NCBI GenBank assembly: GCA_017308135.1 | Contig: JAFKFM010000006.1 | Location: forward strand, 375,724-439,723 | Reading direction: 5' to 3' | DNA length: 64,000 nt | DNA from: Alphaproteobacteria bacterium | GTDB taxonomy: Bacteria; Pseudomonadota; Alphaproteobacteria; CACIAM-22H2 | Part shown: one piece after another, positions 53,255 to 62,493 of the stretch | Numbering within the stretch: the first letter of the stretch is position 1 | Layout: every line of letters starts with the position of its first letter | Made by a program: the position numbers and the translations under genes | Notes under the pieces: generated by a model | What the model was told of the DNA's origin: nothing | Databases searched by the model: none | What the model saw: the letters and a program-made list of their open reading frames with translations, nothing else

Positions 53255-53631
53255 CGTCCAAGCGCCATGCCCGCCACCAGAAGCGCGGTGCCTGGGCCGA
53301 GATTTTGGCGGCATGGCGCTTGCGGTTGGCGGGCTGGCGCATCGTCGGCCGCGATTTGCGGCTGGGTCCCGCACAAATCGATATCGTCGCCGCGCGGCGC
53401 GGCGTTCTCGCTTTCGTCGAGGTGAAATTGCGCGCCGATCTGGATGCGGCGGCCGAAGCGCTGCACCCCGCCCAGCGCCAACGCATTGTTCGCGCGGCGG
53501 AAATTTTCCTCGCCAAGAATCCCGCTTTCGCCGCATTCGAGACAAGATTCGACGCCATCCTTGTGGCGCCCGGACGCTGGCCCAAACATCTGCAAGATGC
53601 TTGGCGCGACTCGAATTCAAGCCTTACATAG
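53251..53631 (+). CDS. YraN-family (UPF0102) putative endonuclease
   Basis: The 126-residue protein shows the restriction-endonuclease-like core of YraN: 'RGAWAEILAAWRLRLAGWRIVGRDLRLGPAQIDIVAARRGVLAFVEVKLR', where Asp in 'QIDIVA' and Glu-x-Lys in 'FVEVK' form the PD-(D/E)xK-type site. The biological role is unproven. It begins with a GTG in the rsmI stop (GTGA), part of the conserved rsmI-yraN-BON chain. Confidence 0.88.
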   Translation: MTSKRHARHQKRGAWAEILAAWRLRLAGWRIVGRDLRLGPAQIDIVAARRGVLAFVEVKLRADLDAAAEALHPAQRQRIVRAAEIFLAKNPAFAAFETRFDAILVAPGRWPKHLQDAWRDSNSSLT

Positions 53632-53663
53632 GGCGTTTCCGGGGAACGAAGGGATCGCACGAC

Positions 53664-54308
53664 ATGCGGGGTTTCCTGTCCAAAGCGAAAATCGCCGTGG
53701 CGCTGACGGGTTTGGCGCTGCTGCCGGGCTGCGTGGGCGTGGTCGCGGGTGCGGCCGCCACCGGCGGTGTCGCCGCCGTGCAGGAGCGCGGCTTCGTCGG
53801 CACGGCGAACGACAACGGCATCGCGCTGGAGATCAATCATTATTGGTTCCAAAAATCGACCAGCATGTTCGGCGCGCTGTCGACGCAGATCTATGAAGGC
53901 CGGGTGCTGATCACCGGCGCCGTCACCGATCCCGATATGCGCGCCGAGGCCGTGCAACTCGCCTGGAAGGCCAAGGGCGTGCGCGAGATTCTGAATGAGA
54001 TCGAAGTGACCGACGAAGGCGGGCTGAAAGCCTACGCCAAGGACACGTGGGCCGCTAACGAGCTGCGCTCGCGCCTGTTGTTCGCGCGCGGCGTGAACTC
54101 GATCAATTTCTCGGTCGAGGTCGTCAACGGCACGGTCTATCTGCTGGGCGTGTCGAACGATCAGGCGGAACAGGACCGCGTGCTGGCGATCGCGCGCAAC
54201 CTTGCCAATATCCGCCGCGTCGTCAGCCACATCATCAACAAGGACGATCCGCGCCGCACCCGTCCGCCGCCGGGCGAAGAAGGGGCCAAGAGCGCGAGCG
54301 CTTCTTGA
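53664..54308 (+). CDS. BON-domain lipoprotein (DolP/OsmY-like)
   Basis: The 214-residue lipoprotein has lipobox L-P-G-C (Cys22) and two BON domains ('LITGAVTDPDMRAEAVQLAWKAKGVREILNEIEV' and 'VYLLGVSNDQAEQDRVLAIARNLANIRRVVSHI'), followed by a charged tail. DolP in E. coli is an outer-membrane lipoprotein supporting BAM and membrane integrity. Location two genes after rsmI repeats the E. coli order (rsmI/lpoA, yraN, diaA, dolP) without diaA. The ATG at 53664 opens the signal peptide. Confidence 0.85.
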   Translation: MRGFLSKAKIAVALTGLALLPGCVGVVAGAAATGGVAAVQERGFVGTANDNGIALEINHYWFQKSTSMFGALSTQIYEGRVLITGAVTDPDMRAEAVQLAWKAKGVREILNEIEVTDEGGLKAYAKDTWAANELRSRLLFARGVNSINFSVEVVNGTVYLLGVSNDQAEQDRVLAIARNLANIRRVVSHIINKDDPRRTRPPPGEEGAKSASAS

Positions 54309-55159
54309 TCCCCGCCTACCCGCCCGCCGGCCGAGCACCGGAGGCCGAGCGCAAATTGCGCGAGGCCGCGCAAGCGGGCGACGCCGATTTCGCGATCGGC
54401 GAGACCGCGTTGGCCTTGTCGCTGGCGGCGCGTCCCGCCCTCGACCTTTCGCCCTATCGCGCGCATTTGTCGGAAATCGCGACGAGCGTGGCGGCCGAAG
54501 CGCAAGGCAAGCCTGACACGATCGCCACGCGCGTGATGGCGCTGCACAACGCGCTGGTCGAGCGTTTGGGTTATCGCGGCGATAGGGATACGTACGACGA
54601 TCTTCGCAACGCCGATCTGGCCCATGTGATCGATCGCCGGCGCGGCCTGCCCGTGTCGCTCGCCGTGTTGTGGATCGACGCGGCGCGCGCCCAAGGCTGG
54701 GCCGCGTGGGGCTTGTCCTTCCCCAGCCATTTCCTGGTGCGCGTCGACGGGCCCGATGGGCGCGCGATCGTCGATCCGTTCAATTTCGGCCAGGCGTTGG
54801 ACACCAAGGCGCTGCGCGGTTTGCTGAAGCGCCTGCAGGGGCCGGATGCCGAGCTGCAAGCCTATCACTACGCGACCGTGCCCGACCGCACGGTGCTGCT
54901 GCGCTTGCAGAACAACATCAAGCTGCGGCTGATGAAGGGCGAGGATTTCCGCGGCGCGCTGGCGGTGCTGGAACGCATGCTGATGCTCTCGCCCGGCGAC
55001 CCCGCCTTGTGGCACGAAACGGGGCTCGTTCACGGGGGGCTCGACAATCTCCGGGCCGCCGTGATGTGTTTGGAACAAGCGGCGACGCTGATCGAGGCCC
55101 CGCAGGCCCGGTCGCGCATCGCCATGGAGATCCAGGCGCTCAAAAGCCGCCTGAATTAG
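54305..55159 (+). CDS. SirB1-family (transglutaminase-like + TPR) protein
   Basis: The 284-residue protein begins with a TTG that overlaps the previous TGA (TTGA). It has the SirB1 pattern 'TRVMALHNALVERLGYRGDRDTYDDLRNADLAHVIDRRRGLPVSLAVLWIDAARAQGW' and 'FLVRVDGPDGRAIVDPFNFG'. A TPR-like helical end (about 195-280) follows. The transglutaminase-like Cys is replaced, so the domain is probably a binding or degenerate fold. Its function is unknown; in E. coli a relative sits in the prmC-kdsA operon. Confidence 0.75.
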   Translation: MIPAYPPAGRAPEAERKLREAAQAGDADFAIGETALALSLAARPALDLSPYRAHLSEIATSVAAEAQGKPDTIATRVMALHNALVERLGYRGDRDTYDDLRNADLAHVIDRRRGLPVSLAVLWIDAARAQGWAAWGLSFPSHFLVRVDGPDGRAIVDPFNFGQALDTKALRGLLKRLQGPDAELQAYHYATVPDRTVLLRLQNNIKLRLMKGEDFRGALAVLERMLMLSPGDPALWHETGLVHGGLDNLRAAVMCLEQAATLIEAPQARSRIAMEIQALKSRLN

Positions 55160-55171
55160 GAGTACCGGTAC

Positions 55172-56119
55172 ATGGCGGGTTTGGTCGTGGCGGTCCAGAT
55201 GGACCCCATCGAGAACATCAATATCGACGGCGATTCGACCTTCGCGATGATGCTGGAAGCGCAGAAGCGCGGCCACACGCTGTATCACTATTTGACGCAG
55301 CATCTGTCGATGCGCGGGCGCGACCGCATCACCGCCAAGGCGCATCCCGTGCGCGTGAAGGCCGAACGCGGCAAGCATTTCGAATTCGGCGCGCTGGAGA
55401 CGATCGATCTCGCCAAGACCGATGTGGTGCTGATGCGCCAGGACCCGCCTTTCGATATGGCGTACATCACCGCGACGCATATCCTGGAGCATATCCACCC
55501 CAAGACGCTGGTCGTGAACGACCCGGCCGAAGTGCGCAACGCGCCGGAAAAGCTGTTCGTCACGCATTTCCCGGGCTTGATGCCGCCCACGCTGATCACG
55601 ACCGACCGCGCCGAGATCGACGCGTTCCGTGACGAGTTCAAAGATATCATCATCAAGCCGCTTTACGGCAACGGGGGTGCGGGCGTGTTCCGCATCAAGC
55701 CCGACGACGAGAATCTCGGCTCGCTTTACGAGATGTTCACCCAGCGCAGCCGCGAGCCGATGATCGTCCAGCGCTACGAACCCGCCGTGCGCGCGGGCGA
55801 CAAGCGCATCATTCTGGTCGACGGCAAGCCCGCCGGCGCCATTTTGCGCGTGCCCGCGCAAGGCGAGTCGCGGGCCAACATGCATGTCGGCGGCAAGGCG
55901 ATCAAAACCGCGCTGACCAAGCGCGAGATCGAAATCTGCGAAACGATCGGGCCGGAACTGGCCAAGCGCGGCCAGATCTTCGTCGGCATCGACGTGATCG
56001 GCGATTGGCTGACCGAGATCAACGTCACCTCGCCCACCGGCATCCACGAAGTGCGCCGCTTCGACGGCACCGACATCGCCGTGCTGATCTGGGACGCGAT
56101 CGAGAAGCGGCGCCGCTAA
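55172..56119 (+). CDS. gshB: Glutathione synthetase
   Basis: The 315-residue ATP-grasp enzyme has '[31 protein letters not shown]', '[20 protein letters not shown]', '[17 protein letters not shown]' and '[24 protein letters not shown]', all typical of GshB. It joins gamma-glutamylcysteine and glycine. AGGAG before the ATG; the TAA shares four bases with the convergent extensin-like gene. Confidence 0.96.
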   Translation: MAGLVVAVQMDPIENINIDGDSTFAMMLEAQKRGHTLYHYLTQHLSMRGRDRITAKAHPVRVKAERGKHFEFGALETIDLAKTDVVLMRQDPPFDMAYITATHILEHIHPKTLVVNDPAEVRNAPEKLFVTHFPGLMPPTLITTDRAEIDAFRDEFKDIIIKPLYGNGGAGVFRIKPDDENLGSLYEMFTQRSREPMIVQRYEPAVRAGDKRIILVDGKPAGAILRVPAQGESRANMHVGGKAIKTALTKREIEICETIGPELAKRGQIFVGIDVIGDWLTEINVTSPTGIHEVRRFDGTDIAVLIWDAIEKRRR

Positions 56120-56760
56120 GCGTCGCAGCGCGCCCAGCGGCCGATATCGAGATGGAAATGGTCGCGATGCGCGGCGTCGGTCTTCGGCGTCAGCACCATG
56201 TTGAAATGGTTGCACGCCCCTTGCGCCACTTCGCGCAGGAAAGCGCCGCGCGGCCCCCGTTCGCGCCAATGGTCCTTGACCGAGATCCGGATATTCCCGG
56301 CGAGTTCGAATCCGCCGATATCGAAGGCACGGCCCATCCCGTGTTCCGATAGACGGCTGGCGCGCCCGGTCTGCGGGCGGCAGACATATGCGCCGTAATG
56401 GACGATCTGCGCCACCGGCCGGTTGAAATGGCGCTGGGCGGCGGGCTGCACCACGTCGCGCTCGAATTCCGCCAGCGCTTGGGCCAGCGGACACGTCATG
56501 AGCGCCGGGCGGTTCAGCGGGATCGTCGCCTGTTCGAGCATCACCGGCTCGTCGATGAAACAGCCTTGGGCGTTGCGCGGCATGTTCTGGCGCGCTTCGA
56601 ATTTGGCACCGAGCTGGGTCAGCGCGTCGTAGCAATTTTGCGGGACGGCGACCGGCGGCGGTTGAATTTGGACGGGCGGCGGCGTCACCACGCGCGGCGC
56701 GCACGCCACCGACAGGGCGCCGAGGCCCAGCACGAACAGAAGCCGGAGAATGGAACGCAT
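56116..56760 (-). CDS. Extensin-like C-terminal domain lipoprotein
   Basis: The 214-residue protein has a signal with lipobox V-A-C (Cys20), a Pro/Val-rich linker, and a zinc-peptidase-like domain with '[25 protein letters not shown]', '[29 protein letters not shown]' and '[26 protein letters not shown]' (His-x-Asp pattern). The family is called extensin-like but is a D-Ala-D-Ala peptidase-type fold, so a role in peptidoglycan processing is likely. It lies between gshB and oxyR, both convergent or same-strand. Confidence 0.78.
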   Translation of the reverse strand: MRSILRLLFVLGLGALSVACAPRVVTPPPVQIQPPPVAVPQNCYDALTQLGAKFEARQNMPRNAQGCFIDEPVMLEQATIPLNRPALMTCPLAQALAEFERDVVQPAAQRHFNRPVAQIVHYGAYVCRPQTGRASRLSEHGMGRAFDIGGFELAGNIRISVKDHWRERGPRGAFLREVAQGACNHFNMVLTPKTDAAHRDHFHLDIGRWARCDA

Positions 56761-56802
56761 ACCGATTCGATTCCGCGAATCGACCCGCGCGGTGCGGGCG
56801 TA

Positions 56803-57717
56803 CTATACGCGGGTGCCGCCGCTTCGTGAATCGCGCGCGATAGCCTGCGCGAGCAGCCGGAACTCACTCGCCCGCGCCGTGCCCTTGCGCCAGACGAGGC
56901 CCAGTTCGCGCGACGGATCGCCGTCGACGGGTACGGCGACCAGATCGGTGCCGCGCAGAATGCCGGCGTCCAGCGCCAGATCGGGCAGCAGCGTCACGCC
57001 CAGCCCGTTGGCGACCATCTGAACGAGCGTGAACAGCGACGTCGCGGCGAAGGCATCGCGCGGGCGCGCCGATTTGATACCGCAGGCCGATAGCGCATGG
57101 TCGGTCAGACAATGCCCGTCTTCGAGCAGCAGCAGCGGCTCGCCGCGCACCATCGCGGGCGAAACGCGCTTGGCCTTGGCCAGCGGATGCGCCTTGGGCA
57201 CGACCAAGCGGAACACATCCGCTCCGATCGATGCGCTATCGACCGGCCCCGTGTCGTAGGGCAAGGCGAGCAACGCGCAATCGATCGTGCCATCGCGCAA
57301 ACGCGCGATCAGGCGTTCGGTCTGATCTTCGACCAGAAACAGCTTCAGTTTGGGATGCGCCTTGCGCAGGCGTGGCAAAACGCGCGGCAGCAAGAAGGGC
57401 GAGACGGTCGGGATCACGCCCAGGCGCAACTCGCCGGTCAACGGTTCGCGCGCCGCACTCGCCTCGCGCGCCAATTCCTCGGCGTCGGCCAGCAGCGATT
57501 TGGCGCGCTCCAGCACGCGCTCGCCCAAAGGCGTGAACACCACGCCACGCTTGCCGCGATCCACCAGCGGTGCGCCCAAAATCGCTTCCAGCTCCTGGAT
57601 CGACGCCGACAGCGTCGATTGCGTGACGCCGGCCGCTTCCGCCGCGCGGCCGAAATTGCCCTTCTCGGCCAAGGCGGCGTAGTGGCGCAGCTGTTTGAGC
57701 GTGGGCAGATGGATCAT
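56803..57717 (-). CDS. oxyR: Hydrogen-peroxide sensor OxyR
   Basis: The 304-residue LysR-type protein has the winged helix at about 5-60 ('LRHYAALAEKGNFGRAAEAAGVTQSTLSASIQELE') and the OxyR redox pair in 'EDGHCLTDHALSACG': two Cys nine residues apart, as Cys199 and Cys208 of E. coli. Peroxide forms a disulfide and switches it to activator. The divergent gene across 107 bases is ahpC, its usual target, and an inverted repeat lies between them. Confidence 0.92.
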   Translation of the reverse strand: MIHLPTLKQLRHYAALAEKGNFGRAAEAAGVTQSTLSASIQELEAILGAPLVDRGKRGVVFTPLGERVLERAKSLLADAEELAREASAAREPLTGELRLGVIPTVSPFLLPRVLPRLRKAHPKLKLFLVEDQTERLIARLRDGTIDCALLALPYDTGPVDSASIGADVFRLVVPKAHPLAKAKRVSPAMVRGEPLLLLEDGHCLTDHALSACGIKSARPRDAFAATSLFTLVQMVANGLGVTLLPDLALDAGILRGTDLVAVPVDGDPSRELGLVWRKGTARASEFRLLAQAIARDSRSGGTRV

Positions 57718-57736
57718 CGGTTTCCTCGATGGATAT

Positions 57737-57754
57737 CAACGAAAATACTCGTTG
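57737..57754. promoter_or_regulatory. Inverted repeat between oxyR and ahpC, putative OxyR site
   Basis: CAACGA (57737-57742) and TCGTTG (57749-57754) face each other across six bases. Further half-matches (GGAT, CGAT) continue on both sides, and the region reaches the oxyR start. A LysR-type site here could serve both genes; binding is inferred from position. Confidence 0.45.
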
Positions 57755-57824
57755 GATCGATTGGTTGCAATGCGGCATTTTCCGTCCCGGCTCGTTTCGA
57801 CCCAACCCTTGAGGACACACACAA

Positions 57825-58364
57825 ATGCTGACCATTGGCGACAAGTTCCCCGCGTTCGACCTTCAGGCCGTCGTTTCGATCGATATGGCGAAGGCGTTCA
57901 CGCGCATCAACAACGAGACCGACAAGGGCAAGTGGAAGGTCGTGTTCTTCTGGCCGAAGGATTTCACCTTCGTGTGCCCGACGGAAATCGCGGCGTTCGG
58001 CAAGCTCGCCGGCGACTTCAAGGACCGCGACGCGGTCGTCTATGGCGCGTCGACGGACAGCGAGTTCGTCCACCTCGCCTGGCGCCAGAACCACGCTGAT
58101 CTGAAGGCGCTGCCGATCCCGATGCTCGCCGACATCAAGCGCGAGCTGTCGACGGCGCTGGGCATCCTCGACAAGAACGAAGGCGTCGCCCTGCGCGCGA
58201 CCTTCATCGTCGATCCGGAAGGCATCATCCGCTTCGTGTCGGTCAACGATCTGAGCGTGGGCCGCAACCCGACCGAAGTGCTGCGCGTGCTCGACGCGCT
58301 GCAAACGGACGAGCTGTGCCCCTGCAACTGGAAGAAGGGCGACGAAGTTCTGAAGGTCGCCTAA
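57825..58364 (+). CDS. ahpC: Peroxiredoxin AhpC
   Basis: The 179-residue 2-Cys peroxiredoxin has the peroxidatic Cys in '[12 protein letters not shown]' (about residue 49) and a C-terminal Cys pair in '[11 protein letters not shown]'. It reduces hydrogen peroxide and organic peroxides. Because AhpD follows immediately and no ahpF is near, AhpD is the likely electron donor, as in mycobacteria. Confidence 0.94.
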   Translation: MLTIGDKFPAFDLQAVVSIDMAKAFTRINNETDKGKWKVVFFWPKDFTFVCPTEIAAFGKLAGDFKDRDAVVYGASTDSEFVHLAWRQNHADLKALPIPMLADIKRELSTALGILDKNEGVALRATFIVDPEGIIRFVSVNDLSVGRNPTEVLRVLDALQTDELCPCNWKKGDEVLKVA

Positions 58365-58393
58365 CCACCATCCCAACGGGAAGGACCAAGACG

Positions 58394-58945
58394 ATGTCGC
58401 TCGAAAGCCTCAAGACCGCGTTGCCTGAATACGCGCGCGATCTGAAGCTGAACCTCTCGTCGCTCGCGACCGATACCGGTCTCGACGACAAGACCCGGGC
58501 CCTCGTGTTCGTCGCCTCGGCCCTGGCTTCGCGCCAGGGCCAGGTGCGCGACGCGGTGCTGGGCGAGTTTGGCGCCATGCTCACGGCCGAGGAGTTGCAG
58601 GCCGCCAAGATCGCCAACGCGATCATGGGCATGAACAACATCTACTACCGCTTCACCCATCTCGTCTCGGCGCAGGATTACGGCACGCTGCCGGCCAAGC
58701 TGCGCATGAACGCGATGGCGAAGCCGGGCGTGGAGAAGATCCCGTTCGAGCTGATGTCGATCGCCGTGTCGGCGATCAACGGCTGCGGCATGTGCATGGA
58801 CAGCCACGAGAAGATTCTGCGCCAGCACGGCGTGGAAGCGGTGGCGATCCAGACGGCGGTGCGTATCGCCGCGACGCTGCATGCGGTGGCCGCCACGCTC
58901 GACGCGGAATCCGCCGGCGACCAAGCGCAAGCCGTCGCCGCCTGA
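58394..58945 (+). CDS. ahpD: Alkyl hydroperoxide reductase AhpD (carboxymuconolactone-type)
   Basis: The 183-residue helical protein has the catalytic '[10 protein letters not shown]' (Cys-x-x-Cys with the nearby His) near residue 130 and the flanking '[15 protein letters not shown]' that define AhpD. It passes reducing power to AhpC and has weak peroxidase activity itself. It follows ahpC by 29 bases with a GGAAGG ribosome site, and a strong terminator lies after it. Confidence 0.94.
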   Translation: MSLESLKTALPEYARDLKLNLSSLATDTGLDDKTRALVFVASALASRQGQVRDAVLGEFGAMLTAEELQAAKIANAIMGMNNIYYRFTHLVSAQDYGTLPAKLRMNAMAKPGVEKIPFELMSIAVSAINGCGMCMDSHEKILRQHGVEAVAIQTAVRIAATLHAVAATLDAESAGDQAQAVAA

Positions 58946-58973
58946 TTCCGCACCCCCCGGGCGGAATCGGCAT

Positions 58974-59005
58974 AAAGGGCTCCGCCGCCAGGCGGGGCCC
59001 TTTTT
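58974..59005 (+). terminator. Rho-independent terminator after ahpC-ahpD
   Basis: AAAGGGCTCCGCC pairs with GGCGGGGCCCTTT around a four-base loop (one T-G pair), followed by a T run (to 59005). A second eight-base stem, GATTCCGC/GCGGAATC, lies before it at 58944-58968. Good evidence that the ahp transcript ends here. Confidence 0.8.
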
Positions 59006-59067
59006 CGTGGCCGGTTGAACAACCAGGGATACGGCCGTATTAATGGCGCCTGCCTCGTGAGGTTCCA

Positions 59068-60597
59068 TTGGTCGCACGCATTTCCACCGTCGCGTTTCAG
59101 GGCATCGAGACCGTGCCGGTGGACGTGCAAGTGCAGATCGCGGGCGGTGCACCCGCCTTCGCCGTAGTCGGCTTGCCCGACAACGCGATCAAGGAGAGCA
59201 AGGAACGCGTGCGCGCGGCTTTGTCCGCTATCGGCCTCGCGCTGCCGGGCAAGCGCATCACCGTCAATCTGGCCCCCGCCGATCTCGCCAAGGAAGGCGC
59301 GCATTTCGATCTGCCGATCGCGCTGGGCCTGCTCGGCGCCATGGGCGTGTTGCCGCCGGAAGCGGTCGAAAGATTCGTGGCGCTGGGCGAGTTGACGCTC
59401 GACGCGCGCATTCTGCCCGTGCCCGGCGTATTGCTCGCCGCGATCTCGGCGAACGGCGAAGGCAAGGGCTTGATCTGTCCCGAGGCGGCGGGCGGCGAAG
59501 CGGCCTGGGCGGGCGACGAGCGGCGCTTCGAGATCGTCGCCGCCCCCACGCTGATGTCGTTGGTCAACCATCTGCTCGGGCGGCAGATGCTGGCCCAGCC
59601 GCGCCAGACCAGCATCCGATCCGCCACGCCCGGCCCCGACCTCAAAGACGTGAAAGGCCAGGAGACGGCCAAGCGCGCCTTGGAGATCGCGGCGGCCGGC
59701 GGCCATAACCTTTTGATGATCGGGCCGCCGGGCGCGGGCAAATCGCTGCTGGCGAAATGCCTGCCGGGCTTGTTGCCGCCGCTCACACCCGAAGAAGCGC
59801 TTGAAACCAGCATGATCCAGTCGGTCGCCGGGTTGCTGGCCGAGGGCCGGATCGAGCGCAGCCGCCCGTTCCGCGATCCGCACCACACGGCGACGCAAGC
59901 CGCGTTGATCGGCGGCGGAACCCGCGCCAAGCCGGGCGAAGTCAGCCTCGCGCATCTGGGTGTATTGTTCCTCGACGAATTGCCGGAGTTCCAACGCCCG
60001 GCATTGGAGGCCTTGCGTCAGCCGCTTGAGTCCGGCCGTGCGGTCGTGGCGCGCGCCAACGCGCATGTCGCCTACCCCGCACGCATCCAATTGGTCGCGG
60101 CGATGAACCCGTGCCGCTGCGGATATCTTGATGATCCGGGTCAGGCTTGCGGCCGCGCGCCCAAATGCGCGGTCGAGTATCAGGCGAAGATTTCCGGCCC
60201 GTTGTTCGACCGTATCGACCTGCATGTCGATGTGCCCGCGGTACGGCCCGGCGATTTGTCGCTGCCGCCCGCGGCCGAGGGCAGCCGCGAGGTCGCCGCG
60301 CGCGTGGCCGCGGCGCGCGAAACGCAACGCGTCCGCTTCGCCGAATTGCCGGAAGACGCGCGCCCGCGCACCAATGCCGAACTGGACGGCCGGGCCCTCG
60401 AAGAGCTCGCCGCCCCCGAACCGGCGGGACGCAAATTGCTCGACGACGCGGCCACAAGGCTTAGCCTTTCCGCGCGCGGCTATCACCGCGTGATGCGCGT
60501 GGCGCGCACCATCGCGGACCTCGCGGGCGCCGCCACGCCCGCGCGCGCCCATATCGCCGAAGCGCTCGCCTATCGCCGTTTGAGTCTGGCGCGTTAA
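59068..60597 (+). CDS. comM: ComM/YifB-family AAA ATPase (Mg-chelatase-like)
   Basis: The 509-residue protein has an N-terminal Lon-protease-like part (about 1-180) and an AAA+ ring with Walker A 'GPPGAGKSLLA', Walker B 'GVLFLDELPEF', 'RDPHHTATQAALIGGG' and 'AMNPCRCGYLDDP'. ComM is a branch-migration helicase that helps integrate DNA during natural transformation; alphaproteobacterial members are common without clear competence. A TTG at 59068, preceded by TGAGG, is the likely start. The GntR gene follows after 38 bases. Confidence 0.85.
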   Translation: MVARISTVAFQGIETVPVDVQVQIAGGAPAFAVVGLPDNAIKESKERVRAALSAIGLALPGKRITVNLAPADLAKEGAHFDLPIALGLLGAMGVLPPEAVERFVALGELTLDARILPVPGVLLAAISANGEGKGLICPEAAGGEAAWAGDERRFEIVAAPTLMSLVNHLLGRQMLAQPRQTSIRSATPGPDLKDVKGQETAKRALEIAAAGGHNLLMIGPPGAGKSLLAKCLPGLLPPLTPEEALETSMIQSVAGLLAEGRIERSRPFRDPHHTATQAALIGGGTRAKPGEVSLAHLGVLFLDELPEFQRPALEALRQPLESGRAVVARANAHVAYPARIQLVAAMNPCRCGYLDDPGQACGRAPKCAVEYQAKISGPLFDRIDLHVDVPAVRPGDLSLPPAAEGSREVAARVAAARETQRVRFAELPEDARPRTNAELDGRALEELAAPEPAGRKLLDDAATRLSLSARGYHRVMRVARTIADLAGAATPARAHIAEALAYRRLSLAR

Positions 60598-60635
60598 CGG
60601 CTAACATCGGTTTCCGCCACCGGAGAGGACCGATT

Positions 60636-61328
60636 TTGCGCCCCGCCCCCTGCCCGATCCGTTCGACCGAGGACGCGCCGCCGCGTCCCGCCAAAACGCG
60701 GGGCGAGGAATTGCGCGGCCAATTGGCGGACGAGATCGTCCACGGCCGGTTGGCGCCGGGCACGCCGCTCGAAGAAATGGAGATCGCGCGGCGCTTCAAC
60801 GTGTCGCGCACGCCGGTGCGCGAGGCGCTGCGCGAACTGGCCGCGTCGGGCCTGATCGAATTGCGAGCACACCAAAGCGCGCTGGTCGCCTTGCCCTCGG
60901 TCGAGCGCTTGCGCGGCATGTTCGACGTGTTGGCCGAGCTGGAAGCGCTTTGCGCGGGCCTCTCGGCCGTGCATATGAGCCCCCGCGAGCGCGCGGCACT
61001 CGAAACCATCCATCGCGATCTGGGCGAGGCGGTGCGCGGCGGCGACCCGAAGCGCTATCACCACCTGAACGAAGAATTCCACGCGGCGATCTACGCCGGC
61101 AGCCACAACGAATATCTGGTCGAGATCACGCTGGCGACGCGCACGCGGATTTCGCCGTTCAGCCGCGCGCAATTCGGCTCGCTGGGGCGCATGGCACGCT
61201 CGCACGAGGAACACGATCGCGTGGTGAAGGCGATTCTGCGCGGCGATCAGCCCAATGCCGCCGCCGAAATGCGCGGCCATATCCTGACGGTCGAAACCGC
61301 CGCGAAGCGGTTTGCCGGGAAGATTTAA
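60636..61328 (+). CDS. GntR-family (FCD/FadR-type) transcriptional regulator
   Basis: The 230-residue protein has a winged helix (about 25-85, 'LRGQLADEIVHGRLAPGTPLEEMEIARRFNVSRTPVREALRELAASGLIEL') and an FCD ligand domain with metal ligands in 'HHLNEEFHAAIYAGSHNEYL' and 'HEEHDRVVKAI', 'MRGHI'. It should respond to a carboxylate, but the target genes are not adjacent and cannot be named. Its TTG start (60636) has GGAGAGGA before it. Confidence 0.85.
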   Translation: MRPAPCPIRSTEDAPPRPAKTRGEELRGQLADEIVHGRLAPGTPLEEMEIARRFNVSRTPVREALRELAASGLIELRAHQSALVALPSVERLRGMFDVLAELEALCAGLSAVHMSPRERAALETIHRDLGEAVRGGDPKRYHHLNEEFHAAIYAGSHNEYLVEITLATRTRISPFSRAQFGSLGRMARSHEEHDRVVKAILRGDQPNAAAEMRGHILTVETAAKRFAGKI

Positions 61329-61339
61329 ATTGTTGATTT

Positions 61340-61362
61340 CAAACGATAATGAATTTCGTTTG
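61340..61362. promoter_or_regulatory. Inverted and direct repeats before a toxin-antitoxin pair
   Basis: CAAACGA (61340-61346) and TCGTTTG (61356-61362) form a perfect 7-base inverted repeat with a nine-base centre. TTTCGTTT recurs at 61354-61361 and 61372-61379. The whole gap 61329-61428 is AT-rich compared with its surroundings. This is the expected place for autoregulation by the antitoxin. Confidence 0.5.
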
Positions 61363-61428
61363 TTTCGGTCGTTTCGTTTATTGCGATTAATGCCATTGCG
61401 TTTATAGTTGCCGCCAAGGAGAGCAACG

Positions 61429-61887
61429 ATGACGGCATTGCTGGAAAATTCCGACACGGTCGTGCCGACGGCAAAGGACGTCGAGTTGGCGACGCAGTCG
61501 AGCCGCATTTTGTCGGCGGCGGGTTTGGCGAACGCCAAAGCAGACTTCAAAGTCCGGTTGGATAACGGCGCCGAGTTGACGCTGCCGAACGCCGCAATGC
61601 GGCTAATCTCCCATCTGCTGACCGAGATGTCGCATGGCAACGCGGTGACGCTGATCCCCATTCACGCGAATCTGACGACCCAGGAAGCGGCCGATTATCT
61701 GGGCGTGTCGCGGCCGTTTTTGATCGGCCTGTTGAACGCCGGCAAGATAAAGTTCCACAAAGTCGGCACGCATCGGCGGATACGCTTCGGCGATCTGCAA
61801 GCGTATCGCGACGCGCAGGCGCGCGAACGCGACGACGCTCTCGACGCGCTGGCCGCGCAAGCCCAAGAATTGAAAATGGGCTACTGA
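61429..61887 (+). CDS. VapB50-like antitoxin with excisionase-type helix-turn-helix
   Basis: The 152-residue protein has an N-terminal helical part and a MerR/excisionase-type HTH at about 85-130 ('TTQEAADYLGVSRPFLIGLLNAGKIKFHKVGTHRRIRFGDLQAYR'), with a helical C-terminal tail ('ERDDALDALAAQAQEL') that can wrap the toxin. AAGGAG precedes the ATG at 61429; an in-frame ATG at 61408 is less likely. The PIN toxin gene begins immediately after its stop. This matches the VapB50/VapC50 pair of mycobacteria, where the antitoxin was first annotated as an excisionase. Confidence 0.7.
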   Translation: MTALLENSDTVVPTAKDVELATQSSRILSAAGLANAKADFKVRLDNGAELTLPNAAMRLISHLLTEMSHGNAVTLIPIHANLTTQEAADYLGVSRPFLIGLLNAGKIKFHKVGTHRRIRFGDLQAYRDAQARERDDALDALAAQAQELKMGY

Positions 61888-62457
61888 GTGGCGGCCTATA
61901 CCGTCATCTTCGACGCTTGCGTTCTCTATCCGGCACCTTTGCGCGATTTTCTGCTGCAGCTCGCGACGGCCAATTTGTTCCGGGCGCGCTGGACGGAAGC
62001 GATCCATGACGAATGGATCCGCAATTTGCTCGCGGCACGCCCCGATTTGACGTCCGATCAATTGACGCGGACACGCCAATTGATGGATCGGACCGTGCCG
62101 GAAAGTTTGGTCGAAGGCTTCGATCATCTCATTCCGACGATCGTGTTGCCCGATCCGAACGACCGGCATGTCGTCGCGGCGGCCATACATGCGCGCGCCG
62201 ACGCGATCGTGACATTCAATCTGAAGGATTTTCCCGCCGCGACGCTGGAGCCGCTTCATTTGGAAGCGATCCATCCGGATGATTTCATCAACTTCCAGAT
62301 CGACCTCGACGAAGCGAAGATTGTCGTGGCGGCGCAGAAATGCCGCGCACGGCTGAAGCAGCCGCCAAAATCGGCGACGGACTATCTCGATACGTTGGCG
62401 GCTTGCCAATTGCCGAAGAGCGCCTCGCGTCTGCGCGCATATGAAGCGGTGATTTAG
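61888..62457 (+). CDS. PIN-domain toxin (VapC50-like RNase)
   Basis: The 189-residue protein starts at a GTG directly after the antitoxin TGA. The PIN core is visible: Asp9 in 'VIFDACVLYP', an acidic 'HDEW' near 43, Asp in 'DPNDRHVVAAAIHARADAIVTFNLKDF' (about residue 90-110). The fold cuts RNA, usually tRNA or rRNA, with Mg ions when freed from its antitoxin. All acidic residues that I can place are present, so activity is expected. The C-terminal 60 residues extend beyond a basic PIN domain, as in VapC50. Confidence 0.75.
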   Translation: MAAYTVIFDACVLYPAPLRDFLLQLATANLFRARWTEAIHDEWIRNLLAARPDLTSDQLTRTRQLMDRTVPESLVEGFDHLIPTIVLPDPNDRHVVAAAIHARADAIVTFNLKDFPAATLEPLHLEAIHPDDFINFQIDLDEAKIVVAAQKCRARLKQPPKSATDYLDTLAACQLPKSASRLRAYEAVI

Positions 62458-62493
62458 GGCCCGGCTGGTCCGGGGCTTGCTAAGCACTGGATC

